From: Pseudomonadota bacterium
GTDB taxonomy: Bacteria; Pseudomonadota; Gammaproteobacteria; Steroidobacterales; Woeseiaceae
Length of the DNA: 56,636 nucleotides
Direction: 5' to 3'
Assembly (NCBI GenBank): GCA_027618995.1
Contig: JAQCGO010000014.1
Span: 1-56,636, forward strand
The notes under the pieces were generated by a model. The model saw nothing but the letters and a program-made list of their open reading frames with translations, was not told the DNA's origin and made no database searches. The position numbers and the translations under genes were made by a program. This document shows, one piece after another, positions 37,274 to 45,174 of this stretch; the stretch's first letter is position 1, and the number at the start of each line of letters is the position of its first letter.

Positions 37274-37308
37274 GCTACCCGCTTAAGAAGCGTTAGGTTT
37301 TGGGCTTT

Positions 37309-37328
37309 GAAGAAGATTGGTCTTCTTC
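37309..37328. other. Perfect 8-bp hairpin downstream of histone-like gene
   Basis: GAAGAAGA-TTGG-TCTTCTTC forms a perfect stem 35 nt after the stop codon, just before the stronger terminator at 37339. It has no T-run, so it may stabilise the 3' end or have no function. Confidence 0.55.
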
Positions 37329-37338
37329 TAGCGCAACG

Positions 37339-37365
37339 AAAGTGCCCGCAAATGCGGGCACTTTT
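37339..37365 (+). terminator. Intrinsic terminator between histone-like gene and rpiA
   Basis: AAAGTGCCCGC, loop AAAT, GCGGGCACTTT: a perfect 11-bp stem ending in a short T-run. It separates the histone-like gene from rpiA, whose ATG lies 22 nt later; the rpiA promoter would then have to overlap it, or some readthrough must occur. Confidence 0.88.
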
Positions 37366-37387
37366 GTATATAGAATAAGAGTTGCCC

Positions 37388-38047
37388 ATGGATGCAACAG
37401 ATAAAAAACGCAACGCGGCAAAAGCGTCGCTCGAATTCATCCTGCCATGTACCGTGCTTGGCGTAGGGACCGGCTCGACAGTAAATCACCTTATCGAATT
37501 GTTGCCCGGCATCCGCGAGCGTATCGAGTCAGTGGTGTCGAGCTCGCAAGCATCCACGGAGTTACTCGAGGCGCAGGGATTCGAAGTCTCGACGTTGAAC
37601 GAGATTGGCGATATTGATCTCTATATCGATGGCGCGGACGAAGCGAACAAGCACCTGCAGCTGATCAAAGGTGGCGGTGGCGCCCTGACTCGTGAAAAAG
37701 TTTTGGCCGGCGCGGCACGCCGTTTCGTTTGCATCGTCGATGATTCGAAGCTCGTGGGCATGCTCGGCGGCTTTCCGCTACCCATCGAAGTCATACCAAT
37801 GGCGCAGGCGTTTGTGGCTCGCAAGCTCGTGAAGATGCGCGCCCAGCCCATCTGGCGCGAGGGTTTCGTAACCGACAACGGCAATCACATACTCGATGTA
37901 CATGATCTGGCCATCAATAACCCGCTGGAAATGGAATCGCGCCTCAACCAGATTCCCGGAGTTCTGACCGTTGGCCTGTTCGCACAGCGCGCGGCCGACG
38001 TTCTGCTTATCAGCGGCGATGCCGGCGTCAGGGAAATACGCGCCTGA
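37388..38047 (+). CDS. rpiA: Ribose-5-phosphate isomerase A
   Basis: Interconverts ribose 5-phosphate and ribulose 5-phosphate in the pentose phosphate pathway; rpe for the next epimerisation is also in the window. 219 residues with VLGVGTGSTVNHLIELL, SSSQASTELL, DIDLYIDGADEAN and KGGGGALTREKVLAG carrying the catalytic acid and base residues. The ATG at 37388 is preferred over the TTG two codons upstream. Intact. Confidence 0.95.
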   Translation: MDATDKKRNAAKASLEFILPCTVLGVGTGSTVNHLIELLPGIRERIESVVSSSQASTELLEAQGFEVSTLNEIGDIDLYIDGADEANKHLQLIKGGGGALTREKVLAGAARRFVCIVDDSKLVGMLGGFPLPIEVIPMAQAFVARKLVKMRAQPIWREGFVTDNGNHILDVHDLAINNPLEMESRLNQIPGVLTVGLFAQRAADVLLISGDAGVREIRA

Positions 38048-38060
38048 ATTTATCTGCGCG

Positions 38061-38246
38061 ATGCAAGCCGTCTATTTCACACTCGTCGCCGCGACCCTCT
38101 ACCTGGTCTCAAACTGGGCTGTCGATCGCCTGGAAGTCTCCGCACGACGCCGCTTCAAATACCGGTCTCTGCTGTTTTTCGGCATCCTGCTGACACTCGC
38201 CCTGATCAGCTTCTACCTGATCCGTTTATATACGGGTAAGCCCTGA
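38061..38246 (+). CDS. Small two-helix membrane protein
   Basis: 61 residues with two hydrophobic segments (VYFTLVAATLYLVSNWAV and LLFFGILLTLALISFYLI) separated by a basic loop (SARRRFKYR), so probably an inner-membrane hairpin. It lies between rpiA and the oxidase-type operon. Similar tiny proteins are often seen next to heme-copper enzyme genes, but I do not recognise a named family. It may belong to the downstream operon. Confidence 0.65.
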   Translation: MQAVYFTLVAATLYLVSNWAVDRLEVSARRRFKYRSLLFFGILLTLALISFYLIRLYTGKP

Positions 38247-38308
38247 TTTACCGCTGATTTACTGTTGGCTAGCGCGGCCTGATCCAACTACCACGGTAGG
38301 GACAGCCA

Positions 38309-38494
38309 ATGACAGACAACAACAACCTCGGCGACGCAAAGCCGACAGCTAACGACGATCAGGAACTGTTGCCCCTGATGCAACGGATTCTGGACAACCC
38401 TTTTCTGCTCCTGGTTCTCGGCGTTTCCATACCCGCGGTCTTCTACATCATCTGGGGAATCATCGAGATTACCCAGATTCCGATAGCCGACTAA
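38309..38494 (+). CDS. Small single-helix protein at the head of the NO-reductase-like operon
   Basis: 61 residues: a polar N terminus (MTDNNNLGDAKPTANDDQE), one transmembrane helix (PFLLLVLGVSIPAVFYIIW) and a short end. It lies 14 nt before the CuA subunit gene with a purine-rich site (GGTAGGGAC) before its ATG. It is reminiscent of the small accessory subunits of B-type heme-copper enzymes. Role inferred from position only. Confidence 0.7.
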   Translation: MTDNNNLGDAKPTANDDQELLPLMQRILDNPFLLLVLGVSIPAVFYIIWGIIEITQIPIAD

Positions 38495-38508
38495 AGGGAG
38501 GGCCCGCC

Positions 38509-39042
38509 ATGGCTATTACACCGCCGACTGAGCGGATCTGGTGGCGACAACCGATCGCCAAGGTCGAACTCGTCTGGATCATCATTGCTTTCACCTGGGG
38601 CCTGATCATGTTCTTCATGATGATCTACTGGCACGGGGCCGGCAAACAGAACCTTTCCAACGAGGCCTACCAGATCAAGCCTGAGCGCTATGCTGCGCAC
38701 GCGCAAAAAATGATCGACGAACACCAGGTGCGTACCGAAGGGGGTTTTCCGGTGGTGCAGCCACCGCCCGGGAGCGACGTCTACCTGATCGCCCGTCTGT
38801 GGCAATGGTGGCCGATCCTGGAACTGGAGAAAGACCGGAGCTATCGACTGCACTTGTCGTCCATGGACTGGCAGCACGGCTTCTCGTTGCAGCCGGTCAA
38901 CATCAACCTGCAAGTCCACCCGGGGTACGACATGGTCGTAACCGTGCAGCCCGATCAGGCCGGCGAGTTTGGCATTGTGTGTAACGAGTTTTGCGGGATC
39001 GACCACCACATGATGGTGGGCAAGATCTACGTCGTTGAGTAG
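38509..39042 (+). CDS. CuA-domain subunit II of heme-copper enzyme (NorY-like)
   Basis: 177-residue membrane-anchored cupredoxin. One transmembrane helix (VELVWIIIAFTWGLIMFFMM) is followed by a periplasmic domain with SMDWQHGFSLQP (His ligand) and CNEFCGIDHHMM, giving the complete CuA set C-x3-C-x3-H-x2-M. It would receive electrons from a soluble c-type cytochrome and pass them to the catalytic subunit encoded 12 nt downstream. In a ba3-type oxidase this is CoxB; because the partner lacks the oxidase tyrosine I prefer a NorY-like assignment (sNOR). Confidence 0.82.
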   Translation: MAITPPTERIWWRQPIAKVELVWIIIAFTWGLIMFFMMIYWHGAGKQNLSNEAYQIKPERYAAHAQKMIDEHQVRTEGGFPVVQPPPGSDVYLIARLWQWWPILELEKDRSYRLHLSSMDWQHGFSLQPVNINLQVHPGYDMVVTVQPDQAGEFGIVCNEFCGIDHHMMVGKIYVVE

Positions 39043-39054
39043 GGAGCTGCCAAG

Positions 39055-40749
39055 ATGAGCAAATTGTTCGATTACCGTACCTGCCCGACCACGGGCCTTC
39101 GCGTCGACCGCAGCGCTGAAAAACTGATCAAGGCAAATGCCGTCGCCGCAGTCATCTTCCTGGCTATCGGCGGCCTGTTCGGCCTGCTGGTCGCGCTCAC
39201 CCGCTGGCCCGCCGTGCATTTTCTCCCGGCCGACTGGTTTTACCTGGCACTGACCGCGCACGGTCTCGACGTGCTGCTGGTCTGGATCATCTTTTTCGAG
39301 ATGGCCATTCTGTATTTTGCCTCGGCAATTCTGCTCAATTGCAGGCTCGCCGGACCACGCTGGGCATGGACCGGTTTCGGCCTGATGCTGGGCGGCGCCC
39401 TGATCACCAACGTTGCCGTGCTGCGCGGACAATCCAGCGTCATGTTCACGTCCTACGTTCCGATGCAGGCCGAACCGGCGTTTTACCTCGGCATCATATT
39501 GTTCGCCGTCGGCGCCCTGATCGGCTGTTTCGTGTTCTTCGGTACCCTGGTCGTTGCCAAGCGGGAGAAGACCTATGAGGGGTCGATTCCGCTCGTGACA
39601 TTCGGTGCGCTGACGGCGGCAATTATTGCTGTGTTTACGATCGCCTCCGGCGCAATCATCCTGATACCAACCCTGCTCTGGTCTGTGGGACTCGTCGCTC
39701 ATATCGACCCACTGGTCTACAAGACGATCTGGTGGGCAATGGGTCACTCGTCGCAGCAGATCAATGTGGCGGCGCACGTCTCCGTCTGGTATGCGATCGC
39801 CGCGATGGTCCTCGGCGCGAAGCCGCTGTCTGAAAAAGTCAGCCGCACGGCGTTCTTCTTGTACATCCTGTTCCTGCAGCTGGCGAGCGCACATCACCTG
39901 CTGGCCGAACCGGGCCTCAGTTCCGAGTGGAAGATCTTCAACACAAGCTACGCCATGTATCTGGCCGTTCTCGGCAGCATGATTCATGGCATGACCGTAC
40001 CGGGCTCCATCGAAGCCGCACAGCGCGCACGCGGGCTGACCAAGGGCATGTTCGAGTGGCTGCGCAAGGCACCGTGGGGTAATCCTGCGTTCGCCGGCAT
40101 GTTCATGTCGCTCGTGTTCTTTGGCTTTATCGGCGGCATATCGGGCGTGGTCATGGGCACCGAGCAGATCAATTTGATCATGCACAACACGCTCTACGTT
40201 CCAAGCCACTTTCACGGCACCGTGGTCGCCGGTACCACGCTCGCATTCATGGCGATTACTTATCTCTTGATCCCGCTGATCTTTCGCCGCGAACTGGCGA
40301 TGCGCAAAATTGCGACCTGGCAACCTTATGTCTTCGGTATCGGCGTGGCCGGCATCTCGATATTCATGATGGGCGCCGGCACACTCGGTGTTGCCCGTCG
40401 CCACTGGGACATGACCTTCGCCGATGCTTTGCTGCCATTCGACTATCCGTCGGTCGCCTACCTGATGATGGGACTCAACGGCATCTTCGCCATCATGGCC
40501 GCCATCGGCGGACTCATGTTCGTCGTGGTCGTCGTCAAGTCGGTATTCTTCGGCCGCAAGCTCGCAGAGGACGAAAAACCCTCCTACCCGGAAGTACCGC
40601 CGCAAGCGGCGAACGTTGCGCATTACGGCAGCGCCGAGTCGCTACATATCCCCGGCACTGTATTTCTGGTCGGCATTTTCTTCGTGGCCTTCGTGCTGTA
40701 CTACTTCGTCAACTGGAAATACCTGTCCGAAGTCTGGCCACTAAGCTAG
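39055..40749 (+). CDS. Heme-copper catalytic subunit lacking the cross-linked Tyr; probable CuA-type NO reductase (NorS-like)
   Basis: 564-residue polytopic protein of the heme-copper superfamily. Heme and CuB ligands are all present: His69 (TAHGLDVLL), His231 (WWAMGHSSQQ), His280-His281 (ASAHHLLAEP), His385 and His387 (VPSHFHGTVV). At the position four after His231, where oxygen-reducing members have the Tyr cross-linked to a CuB His (GHPxVY), there is Gln235. Loss of that Tyr is typical of nitric oxide reductases. With the CuA subunit upstream and a SenC/SCO gene downstream, this matches the norSY-senC (sNOR) arrangement known from ammonia oxidisers and other proteobacteria. It is annotated by default as cytochrome c oxidase subunit I. 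Confidence 0.82.
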   Translation: MSKLFDYRTCPTTGLRVDRSAEKLIKANAVAAVIFLAIGGLFGLLVALTRWPAVHFLPADWFYLALTAHGLDVLLVWIIFFEMAILYFASAILLNCRLAGPRWAWTGFGLMLGGALITNVAVLRGQSSVMFTSYVPMQAEPAFYLGIILFAVGALIGCFVFFGTLVVAKREKTYEGSIPLVTFGALTAAIIAVFTIASGAIILIPTLLWSVGLVAHIDPLVYKTIWWAMGHSSQQINVAAHVSVWYAIAAMVLGAKPLSEKVSRTAFFLYILFLQLASAHHLLAEPGLSSEWKIFNTSYAMYLAVLGSMIHGMTVPGSIEAAQRARGLTKGMFEWLRKAPWGNPAFAGMFMSLVFFGFIGGISGVVMGTEQINLIMHNTLYVPSHFHGTVVAGTTLAFMAITYLLIPLIFRRELAMRKIATWQPYVFGIGVAGISIFMMGAGTLGVARRHWDMTFADALLPFDYPSVAYLMMGLNGIFAIMAAIGGLMFVVVVVKSVFFGRKLAEDEKPSYPEVPPQAANVAHYGSAESLHIPGTVFLVGIFFVAFVLYYFVNWKYLSEVWPLS

Positions 40750-40760
40750 GCCATCACGCG

Positions 40761-41566
40761 GTGAATGCGCGCCTTGCAGCCATTCTTGGCGCTGCCGTCC
40801 TGAGTCTGACGGCAGCGCAAGCGGGCCCCACAGAGGGGCAGTCCGAAGAGCAGCCGTTCACTCACGAAGCAGCGCTCGCGGCGAGCCAGGGCGCGATCGG
40901 CCGGATGCTTGGCGATACTACGTTTCGCGACACGCAGGGCCAGCCGTTCACGCTACAGCAACTCGCCGGTAAGCCAATCGTCGTCAGCCTGATCTACACC
41001 AATTGTCACCATATCTGCCCGCTCATAACGAAGAACCTCGAGAAAACCGTGGCCATCGCTCGCGACGCGTTTGGCGAGGACGCGTTTTCCGTGGTCAGTA
41101 TTGGTTTCGACTGGCCGATCGACACGCCGGAACAGATGCGTGTGTACGCCAGCAGTCGCGGCATCGACCAGGGCAACTGGCACTTTCTGAGTGGCGACGA
41201 AACATCGATCGCGGCGATTACTGACGACCTTGGATTTCATTATGCCGCCAGCGCCAAGGGCTATGACCACCTCTCACAGACAACCATCGTTGATCACAAC
41301 GGACGAGTGTATCGCCAGGTGTATGGTCAGGACTTTGGCGCCCCGCCCTGGTTGAGCCCCTGAAAGAGCTGGTCTTCGACACCCCCGTCGAGGCCGGCCT
41401 CATCGAGCACTGGGTCGATACGTTTCGATTCTTTTGCACGGTTTATGACCCGAACAGCGGCCGCTATCTGTTCGACTATTCGATTTTTATGACTATCATT
41501 GTCGGCATCCTGTGCCTGGGCGCGATCCTGGCCTTCATTGTGTACGAGTGGCGACGAGCGGTTTGA
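40761..41566 (+). CDS. senC: SCO1/SenC-type copper chaperone with C-terminal helix, frameshifted
   Basis: Thioredoxin-fold copper chaperone for CuA assembly: signal-like N terminus, then YTNCHHICPLITKNLEK with the C-x3-C copper motif, and YDHLSQTTIVDHNG. The first reading frame stops at 41363 (GAPPWLSP). One extra base near 41343-41347 (GCCCCGCCCTGG) would restore LVEPLKELVFDTPVEAGLIE and a C-terminal membrane helix (FMTIIVGILCLGAILAFIVY) ending at 41566. That end overlaps the next gene start as TTGA, which argues the long form is ancestral. It is either a real one-base deletion or a sequencing error in a C/G run. Confidence 0.8.
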
Positions 41567-43093
41567 AACGCGGCATCCGAATACTATTTGCACGTGCTGA
41601 AGCCATCCTCGAGTGGAGCTTTGGGCAACGGCTGAATCCGTTGAGCTGGCTCGGCGCTTTCGGCTGGTATTTTTTCTGGGTCGTCGCCGGGTCCGGCATT
41701 TACCTGTACCTGTTTTTCGACACCGGCATCACCAATGCCTACGCGTCCATCGAGTACATGACCCACGATCAGTGGTATGCGGCCGGCGTCATGCGCAGCC
41801 TGCACCGCTACGCCTCTGATGCCCTCGTTGTGGTCGTCGTTCTGCACCTGCTACGCGAGTTCTCGCTGGACCGCCTGCGCGGCAAACGCTTTTTTGCCTG
41901 GCTGACCGGCGTGCCGCTGCTCTGGTTCATCTATGTTTGCGGTATCACCGGCTATTGGCTGGTCTGGGACAGGCTCGCGCAGATGATTGCGGTCGCGACC
42001 ACCGAATGGCTCGACGCACTGCCATTGTTCGGCCAACCGATCGCCAACAATTTTCTCAACAGCAGCGCCCTCAGTGACCGCTTTTTCACGTTGCTGGTGT
42101 TCATGCACATCTTCGCGCCGTTGATCATGCTGTTCCTGATGTGGTTGCACATACAGCGCCACGCGCAAGCCAGGGTCAACCCGCCGCGGGAACTCGCCAT
42201 CGGCACGGCCGTGATGTTGCTGCTCCTGTCACTCGTGTACCCGGCCGTCAGCCAGGCGCCGGCCGATCTCGATATTGTGACAGCGAATGTGGCGCTGGAC
42301 TGGTATTACCTCGCCGTCTATCCAGTGCTCGACGTCATCCAGGGTGGTCAGGTTACTCCTGGCAGGCGTTTCTGTCCTGCTCGCCGTGCTGCCCTGGGTG
42401 CCGCCTGCCAAGGCTGCGTCACCTGCGGTAGTCAGCCTCGAGAACTGTAACGGTTGTGCCCGATGTTTCCAGGACTGCCCGTTCAGTGCGATTACGATGG
42501 CGCCGCGCAGTGACGGCCAGGCCTATGCGGTCGAGGCCGTCGTCAATATTGATAATTGCGTCAGTTGTGGCATTTGTGTCGGAGCCTGTCCTACCGCGAC
42601 GCCATTTCGTCGCAACTCGGCTATCGTACCCGGTATCGAGTTACCCGATTTCTCCATTGCCGACCTGCGTAAGCGCACGATGGCAGCAACCGCTGACAAG
42701 CAGGGCAATACGCGCATTCTCGTCTATGCCTGCGAGCACTCGGGCGCTGAGTCTTTGCAGGGGCCCGACGCGACCGTCATTACGATGCCCTGTGTGGGCA
42801 TGCTGCCTCCGTCCTTCATTGATTTTGCACTCTCGCGCAGTTACGCCGACGGCGTCATGCTGGCAGGCTGTGCAGAGGGTGACTGCTACTATCGTCTCGG
42901 CAATGAATGGACCCAACAGCGCGTCGACGGCACTCGCGATCCCTACCTCCGGCGACGCGTAGCACGAGAGCGCCTTGCGGTCAGCTGGTTGCCGGGCAAG
43001 TCAGGCCGGCAGAAGCAAGTGCTCGCCGAGTTCATCGCACGATTGCGTGCCTTGCCGGCACCGTCGAAAGAGCGACGATCCGACCGTGCGTAA
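41563..43093 (+). CDS. Cytochrome b - 2[4Fe-4S] ferredoxin - MvhD-like fusion protein, frameshifted
   Basis: The N-terminal half is a bc1-type cytochrome b core: conserved His in SLHRYASDALV, VVLHLLREFS, VFMHIFAPL and MWLHIQRHAQ, in several membrane helices. The frame breaks near 42345-42352; the next frame continues LLLAGVSVLLAVLPW, then CNGCARCFQDCPF and CVSCGICVGACP (two [4Fe-4S] motifs), then an MvhD/hydrogenase-delta-like region (VYACEHSG, MPCVGMLPPSF, LAGCAEGDCYYRLGNEW) to 43093. It was probably one membrane electron-transfer protein linking quinol to iron-sulfur centres. The start is likely TTG 41563, with GTG 41548 as an alternative. Confidence 0.78.
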
Positions 43094-43589
43094 AGTATTT
43101 CGCCATATCGTGCAGCTGCTCGCATACGCGGCGTTCGCCGTCGGCATCGGATACTTTTCGGTCGCACCGAGATATGAATATGTAGCGGCCAAGTCCGCTG
43201 TCGTTACGCTGTCATTAAGCCACGCAACAAATCGTATCGAACCCTGCGTGCGACTGACGCCGGAGGAGGTGGCGGCGCTTGCCCCCAATATGCGCCGTGC
43301 CGAGAAATGCGAGCGCGCCCGACTGCCGCTGCGCGTTGAAATTGAGCTCGACGAGACATTGCTTCTGGCCACCGAGGCGTTGCCGTCCGGGGTATGGGGT
43401 GACGGGCCTGCATCCATCTACCAGAAATTCGACTTGCCACCGGGTGAGTATCGCCTTGGCGTGCGGCTCAGGGATTCCGACCGCACTGACGGCTGGGACT
43501 ACACTTATACTGAGGACGTCAGCCTCGCCGCCGGGCGTTACCTGACGATTACTTTCAGAGCAGAAAACGAGGGGTTCGAATTCCGATGA
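43086..43589 (+). CDS. Hypothetical membrane-anchored protein in the NO-reductase-like operon
   Basis: 167 residues from a GTG start that overlaps the previous gene by 8 nt. One N-terminal membrane helix (IVQLLAYAAFAVGIGYFSVA) is followed by a periplasmic beta-rich domain (SAVVTLSLSHA, CVRLTPEEVAAL, KFDLPPGEYRLGVRLRD, LAAGRYLTITF). Two Cys (EPCVRL and EKCERA) could pair. I do not recognise a named family. Tight overlaps at both ends make it part of the operon. Confidence 0.75.
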   Translation: MRKVFRHIVQLLAYAAFAVGIGYFSVAPRYEYVAAKSAVVTLSLSHATNRIEPCVRLTPEEVAALAPNMRRAEKCERARLPLRVEIELDETLLLATEALPSGVWGDGPASIYQKFDLPPGEYRLGVRLRDSDRTDGWDYTYTEDVSLAAGRYLTITFRAENEGFEFR

Positions 43590-43981
43590 GCCTTATCAAA
43601 TGGAGAGATGAGTTCAGCGTCGGCGTCCCGGAAGTCGACTACGAACACCAGGAGCTGATCGAGCTGATCAACGACCTGCACCGCTCTGTACAAGAGGGCG
43701 TTACGCGTGACCAGGTGGTCGCCAGGCTAGGCGAAATTTTTGCGCAGATTGCAGCGCACTTTGCCCTCGAGGAAAAAGTGATGCAGGAAACGCGTTACCG
43801 GGCGTTTCCCGAACACAAGACCGATCACGAAGCGCTGCTCGATGACCTGCGCGACATCATGGACGAAGTGGAGGATGACGGCGAATTCAACGAGGCCCAG
43901 TTGACGTCGGATCTGGACCGCTGGTTCAGTGAACACTTCCGCACGCATGATGCGAAGCTGCATCAAGCGTTTCCGCACTAG
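43586..43981 (+). CDS. Bacteriohemerythrin
   Basis: 131-residue four-helix di-iron protein with the complete ligand set: His21 (YEHQE), His58 and Glu62 (HFALEE), His77 and His81 (HKTDH), His117 and Asp122 (HFRTHD). Bacteriohemerythrins bind O2 reversibly and several react with NO. The ATGA overlap with the previous gene makes it the last cistron of the NO-reductase-like operon, so delivery or buffering of O2/NO is a reasonable inference. A terminator follows. Confidence 0.92.
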   Translation: MSLIKWRDEFSVGVPEVDYEHQELIELINDLHRSVQEGVTRDQVVARLGEIFAQIAAHFALEEKVMQETRYRAFPEHKTDHEALLDDLRDIMDEVEDDGEFNEAQLTSDLDRWFSEHFRTHDAKLHQAFPH

Positions 43982-44000
43982 CCATTGCTCAAACCAAAAA

Positions 44001-44023
44001 AAAGGCCCCTTAGAGGGGCCTTT
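44001..44023. terminator. Bidirectional intrinsic terminator
   Basis: AAAGGCCCC, loop TTAGA, GGGGCCTTT, a perfect 9-bp stem followed by TCTTGTTTT on the plus strand and by T-rich sequence on the minus strand. It serves the hemerythrin operon and the converging tRNA-Gln/rpsI transcription unit. Confidence 0.9.
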
Positions 44024-44030
44024 CTTGTTT

Positions 44031-44104
44031 TGGCTGGGGGACAAGGATTCGAACCTTGGTTGGCGGAGTCAGAGTCCGCAGTCCTACCGCTAGACGATCC
44101 CCCA
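44031..44104 (-). tRNA. tRNA-Gln(CUG)
   Basis: On the minus strand a 74-nt cloverleaf starts TGGGGGATC and ends TCCCCCAGCCA with encoded CCA. The anticodon arm is GCGGA-CTCTGAC-TCCGC, giving anticodon CTG and therefore glutamine. The T-loop GGTTCGAATCC is standard. It lies 26 nt after rpsI on the same strand and directly before the terminator. Confidence 0.95.
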
Positions 44105-44130
44105 AATCCCGGTAGAGGCAGAGCTCGATC

Positions 44131-44523
44131 TTAGCGTTTCGAGTACTGCGTCGCGCGACGTGCTTTGCGCAATCCAACCTTCTTACGTTCAACTTCACGA
44201 GCATCGCGGGTTACGAAACCGGCGTTGCGCAGCTGCGGACGCATTGCTTCGTCGTACTGCATCAGTGCGCGCGTCAGACCATGGCGAATCGCTCCGGCCT
44301 GTCCTGTCGTGCCGCCACCCTTGACCGTAACATTGATGTCAAAGCGCTCTGCAACATTCATCAGCTCCAGCGGCTGACGAACAATCATGCGTGCCGTTTT
44401 GCGGCCGAAGAACTTATCAAGCGGGCGATGGTTCACGGTGATAGCGCCGTTGCCTGCCGTCAGAAATACCCGTGCCGTTGAAGTCTTGCGGCGGCCGGTC
44501 CCATAAAATTGTGTATCACTCAT
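44131..44523 (-). CDS. rpsI: 30S ribosomal protein S9
   Basis: 130-residue ribosomal protein with the family start [34 protein letters not shown] and the conserved basic tail [14 protein letters not shown] that reaches the P-site tRNA. It follows rplM on the minus strand (30 nt), the standard operon. Intact. Confidence 0.97.
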   Translation of the reverse strand: MSDTQFYGTGRRKTSTARVFLTAGNGAITVNHRPLDKFFGRKTARMIVRQPLELMNVAERFDINVTVKGGGTTGQAGAIRHGLTRALMQYDEAMRPQLRNAGFVTRDAREVERKKVGLRKARRATQYSKR

Positions 44524-44553
44524 CTCTTTGCCTCTGCTCCAGAACCGTCGGTC

Positions 44554-44988
44554 CTAGACATTGATTTCCAGTGTGATCGGCTGCTGTGCAGCGTGATCAT
44601 GTTGCGGGCCCTTATATACGCGCAGCTTCATAAACATCTGGCGACCCAGCGGGCCCTTCGGCAGCATGCCGTTGACAGCACTCTCGATGACGCGCTCGGG
44701 TGCTTTTTTGAGCTGCTTTTCGAGCGAGATCGACTTCAAGTTGCCGACGAAACCAGTGTGATGATAGTAAAGCTTGTCTTTAAGCTTGTTGCCCGTTACC
44801 CGAACCTTCTCGGCATTGACCACGACGATGTAATCGCCGGTATCAATATGCGGTGTATATTCGGGCTTGTGCTTGCCGCGCAAGCGACGTGCAATCTCAG
44901 TCGCCAGGCGACCCAGCGTTTGGCCAGTCGCATCGACCACGAACCAGTCGCGCCGAACCTCTGCTGGCTTTGCAGAAAACGTATTCAT
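44554..44988 (-). CDS. rplM: 50S ribosomal protein L13
   Basis: 144-residue large-subunit protein that binds early in assembly. Typical segments are [44 protein letters not shown] and [14 protein letters not shown]. First gene of the rplM-rpsI operon, with a strong promoter 67-95 nt upstream. Intact. Confidence 0.97.
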   Translation of the reverse strand: MNTFSAKPAEVRRDWFVVDATGQTLGRLATEIARRLRGKHKPEYTPHIDTGDYIVVVNAEKVRVTGNKLKDKLYYHHTGFVGNLKSISLEKQLKKAPERVIESAVNGMLPKGPLGRQMFMKLRVYKGPQHDHAAQQPITLEINV

Positions 44989-45054
44989 TATCTCTTCCGT
45001 AGGGAAATTAGTTCTAATCTGGCCACAACCTGCTGGAGGGCCGAAAGGCGCGAA

Positions 45055-45083
45055 ATTCTACTGTAGGGGCCGCCCATATGCAA
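45055..45083 (-). promoter_or_regulatory. Sigma70-type promoter for rplM-rpsI
   Basis: On the minus strand TTGCAT (45083-45078) and TAGAAT (45060-45055) are separated by 17 nt. The position leaves a leader of about 60 nt before the rplM ATG. Confidence 0.68.
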
Positions 45084-45104
45084 ACAATCGGTACGATTTG
45101 GCAA

Positions 45105-45138
45105 AATAATCAGCGCCCCGAGTTTGGCGCTGATTATT
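45105..45138. terminator. Intrinsic terminator upstream of rplM, 13-bp stem
   Basis: AATAATCAGCGCC, 8-nt loop, GGCGCTGATTATT, a perfect stem flanked by T-rich sequence in both directions. It ends the DUF481 transcript on the minus strand and insulates the rplM promoter. Confidence 0.9.
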
Positions 45139-45174
45139 CTTTTATTTCAATAAGTTATAAATGACCCCGGAGTT

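Noticed and set aside
38491-40623. A 710-codon open frame on the minus strand antisense to the heme-copper subunit genes
   Set aside because: Its composition is that of a GC-rich shadow (His, Asp, Glu, Arg rich, no motifs), and the opposite strand encodes clear conserved proteins with all metal ligands.
39055-40749. Plain ba3-type cytochrome c oxidase subunit I
   Set aside because: The GHPxVY tyrosine is replaced (Gln235), so O2 reduction by the usual chemistry is unlikely; kept only as an alternative until a phylogeny is made.
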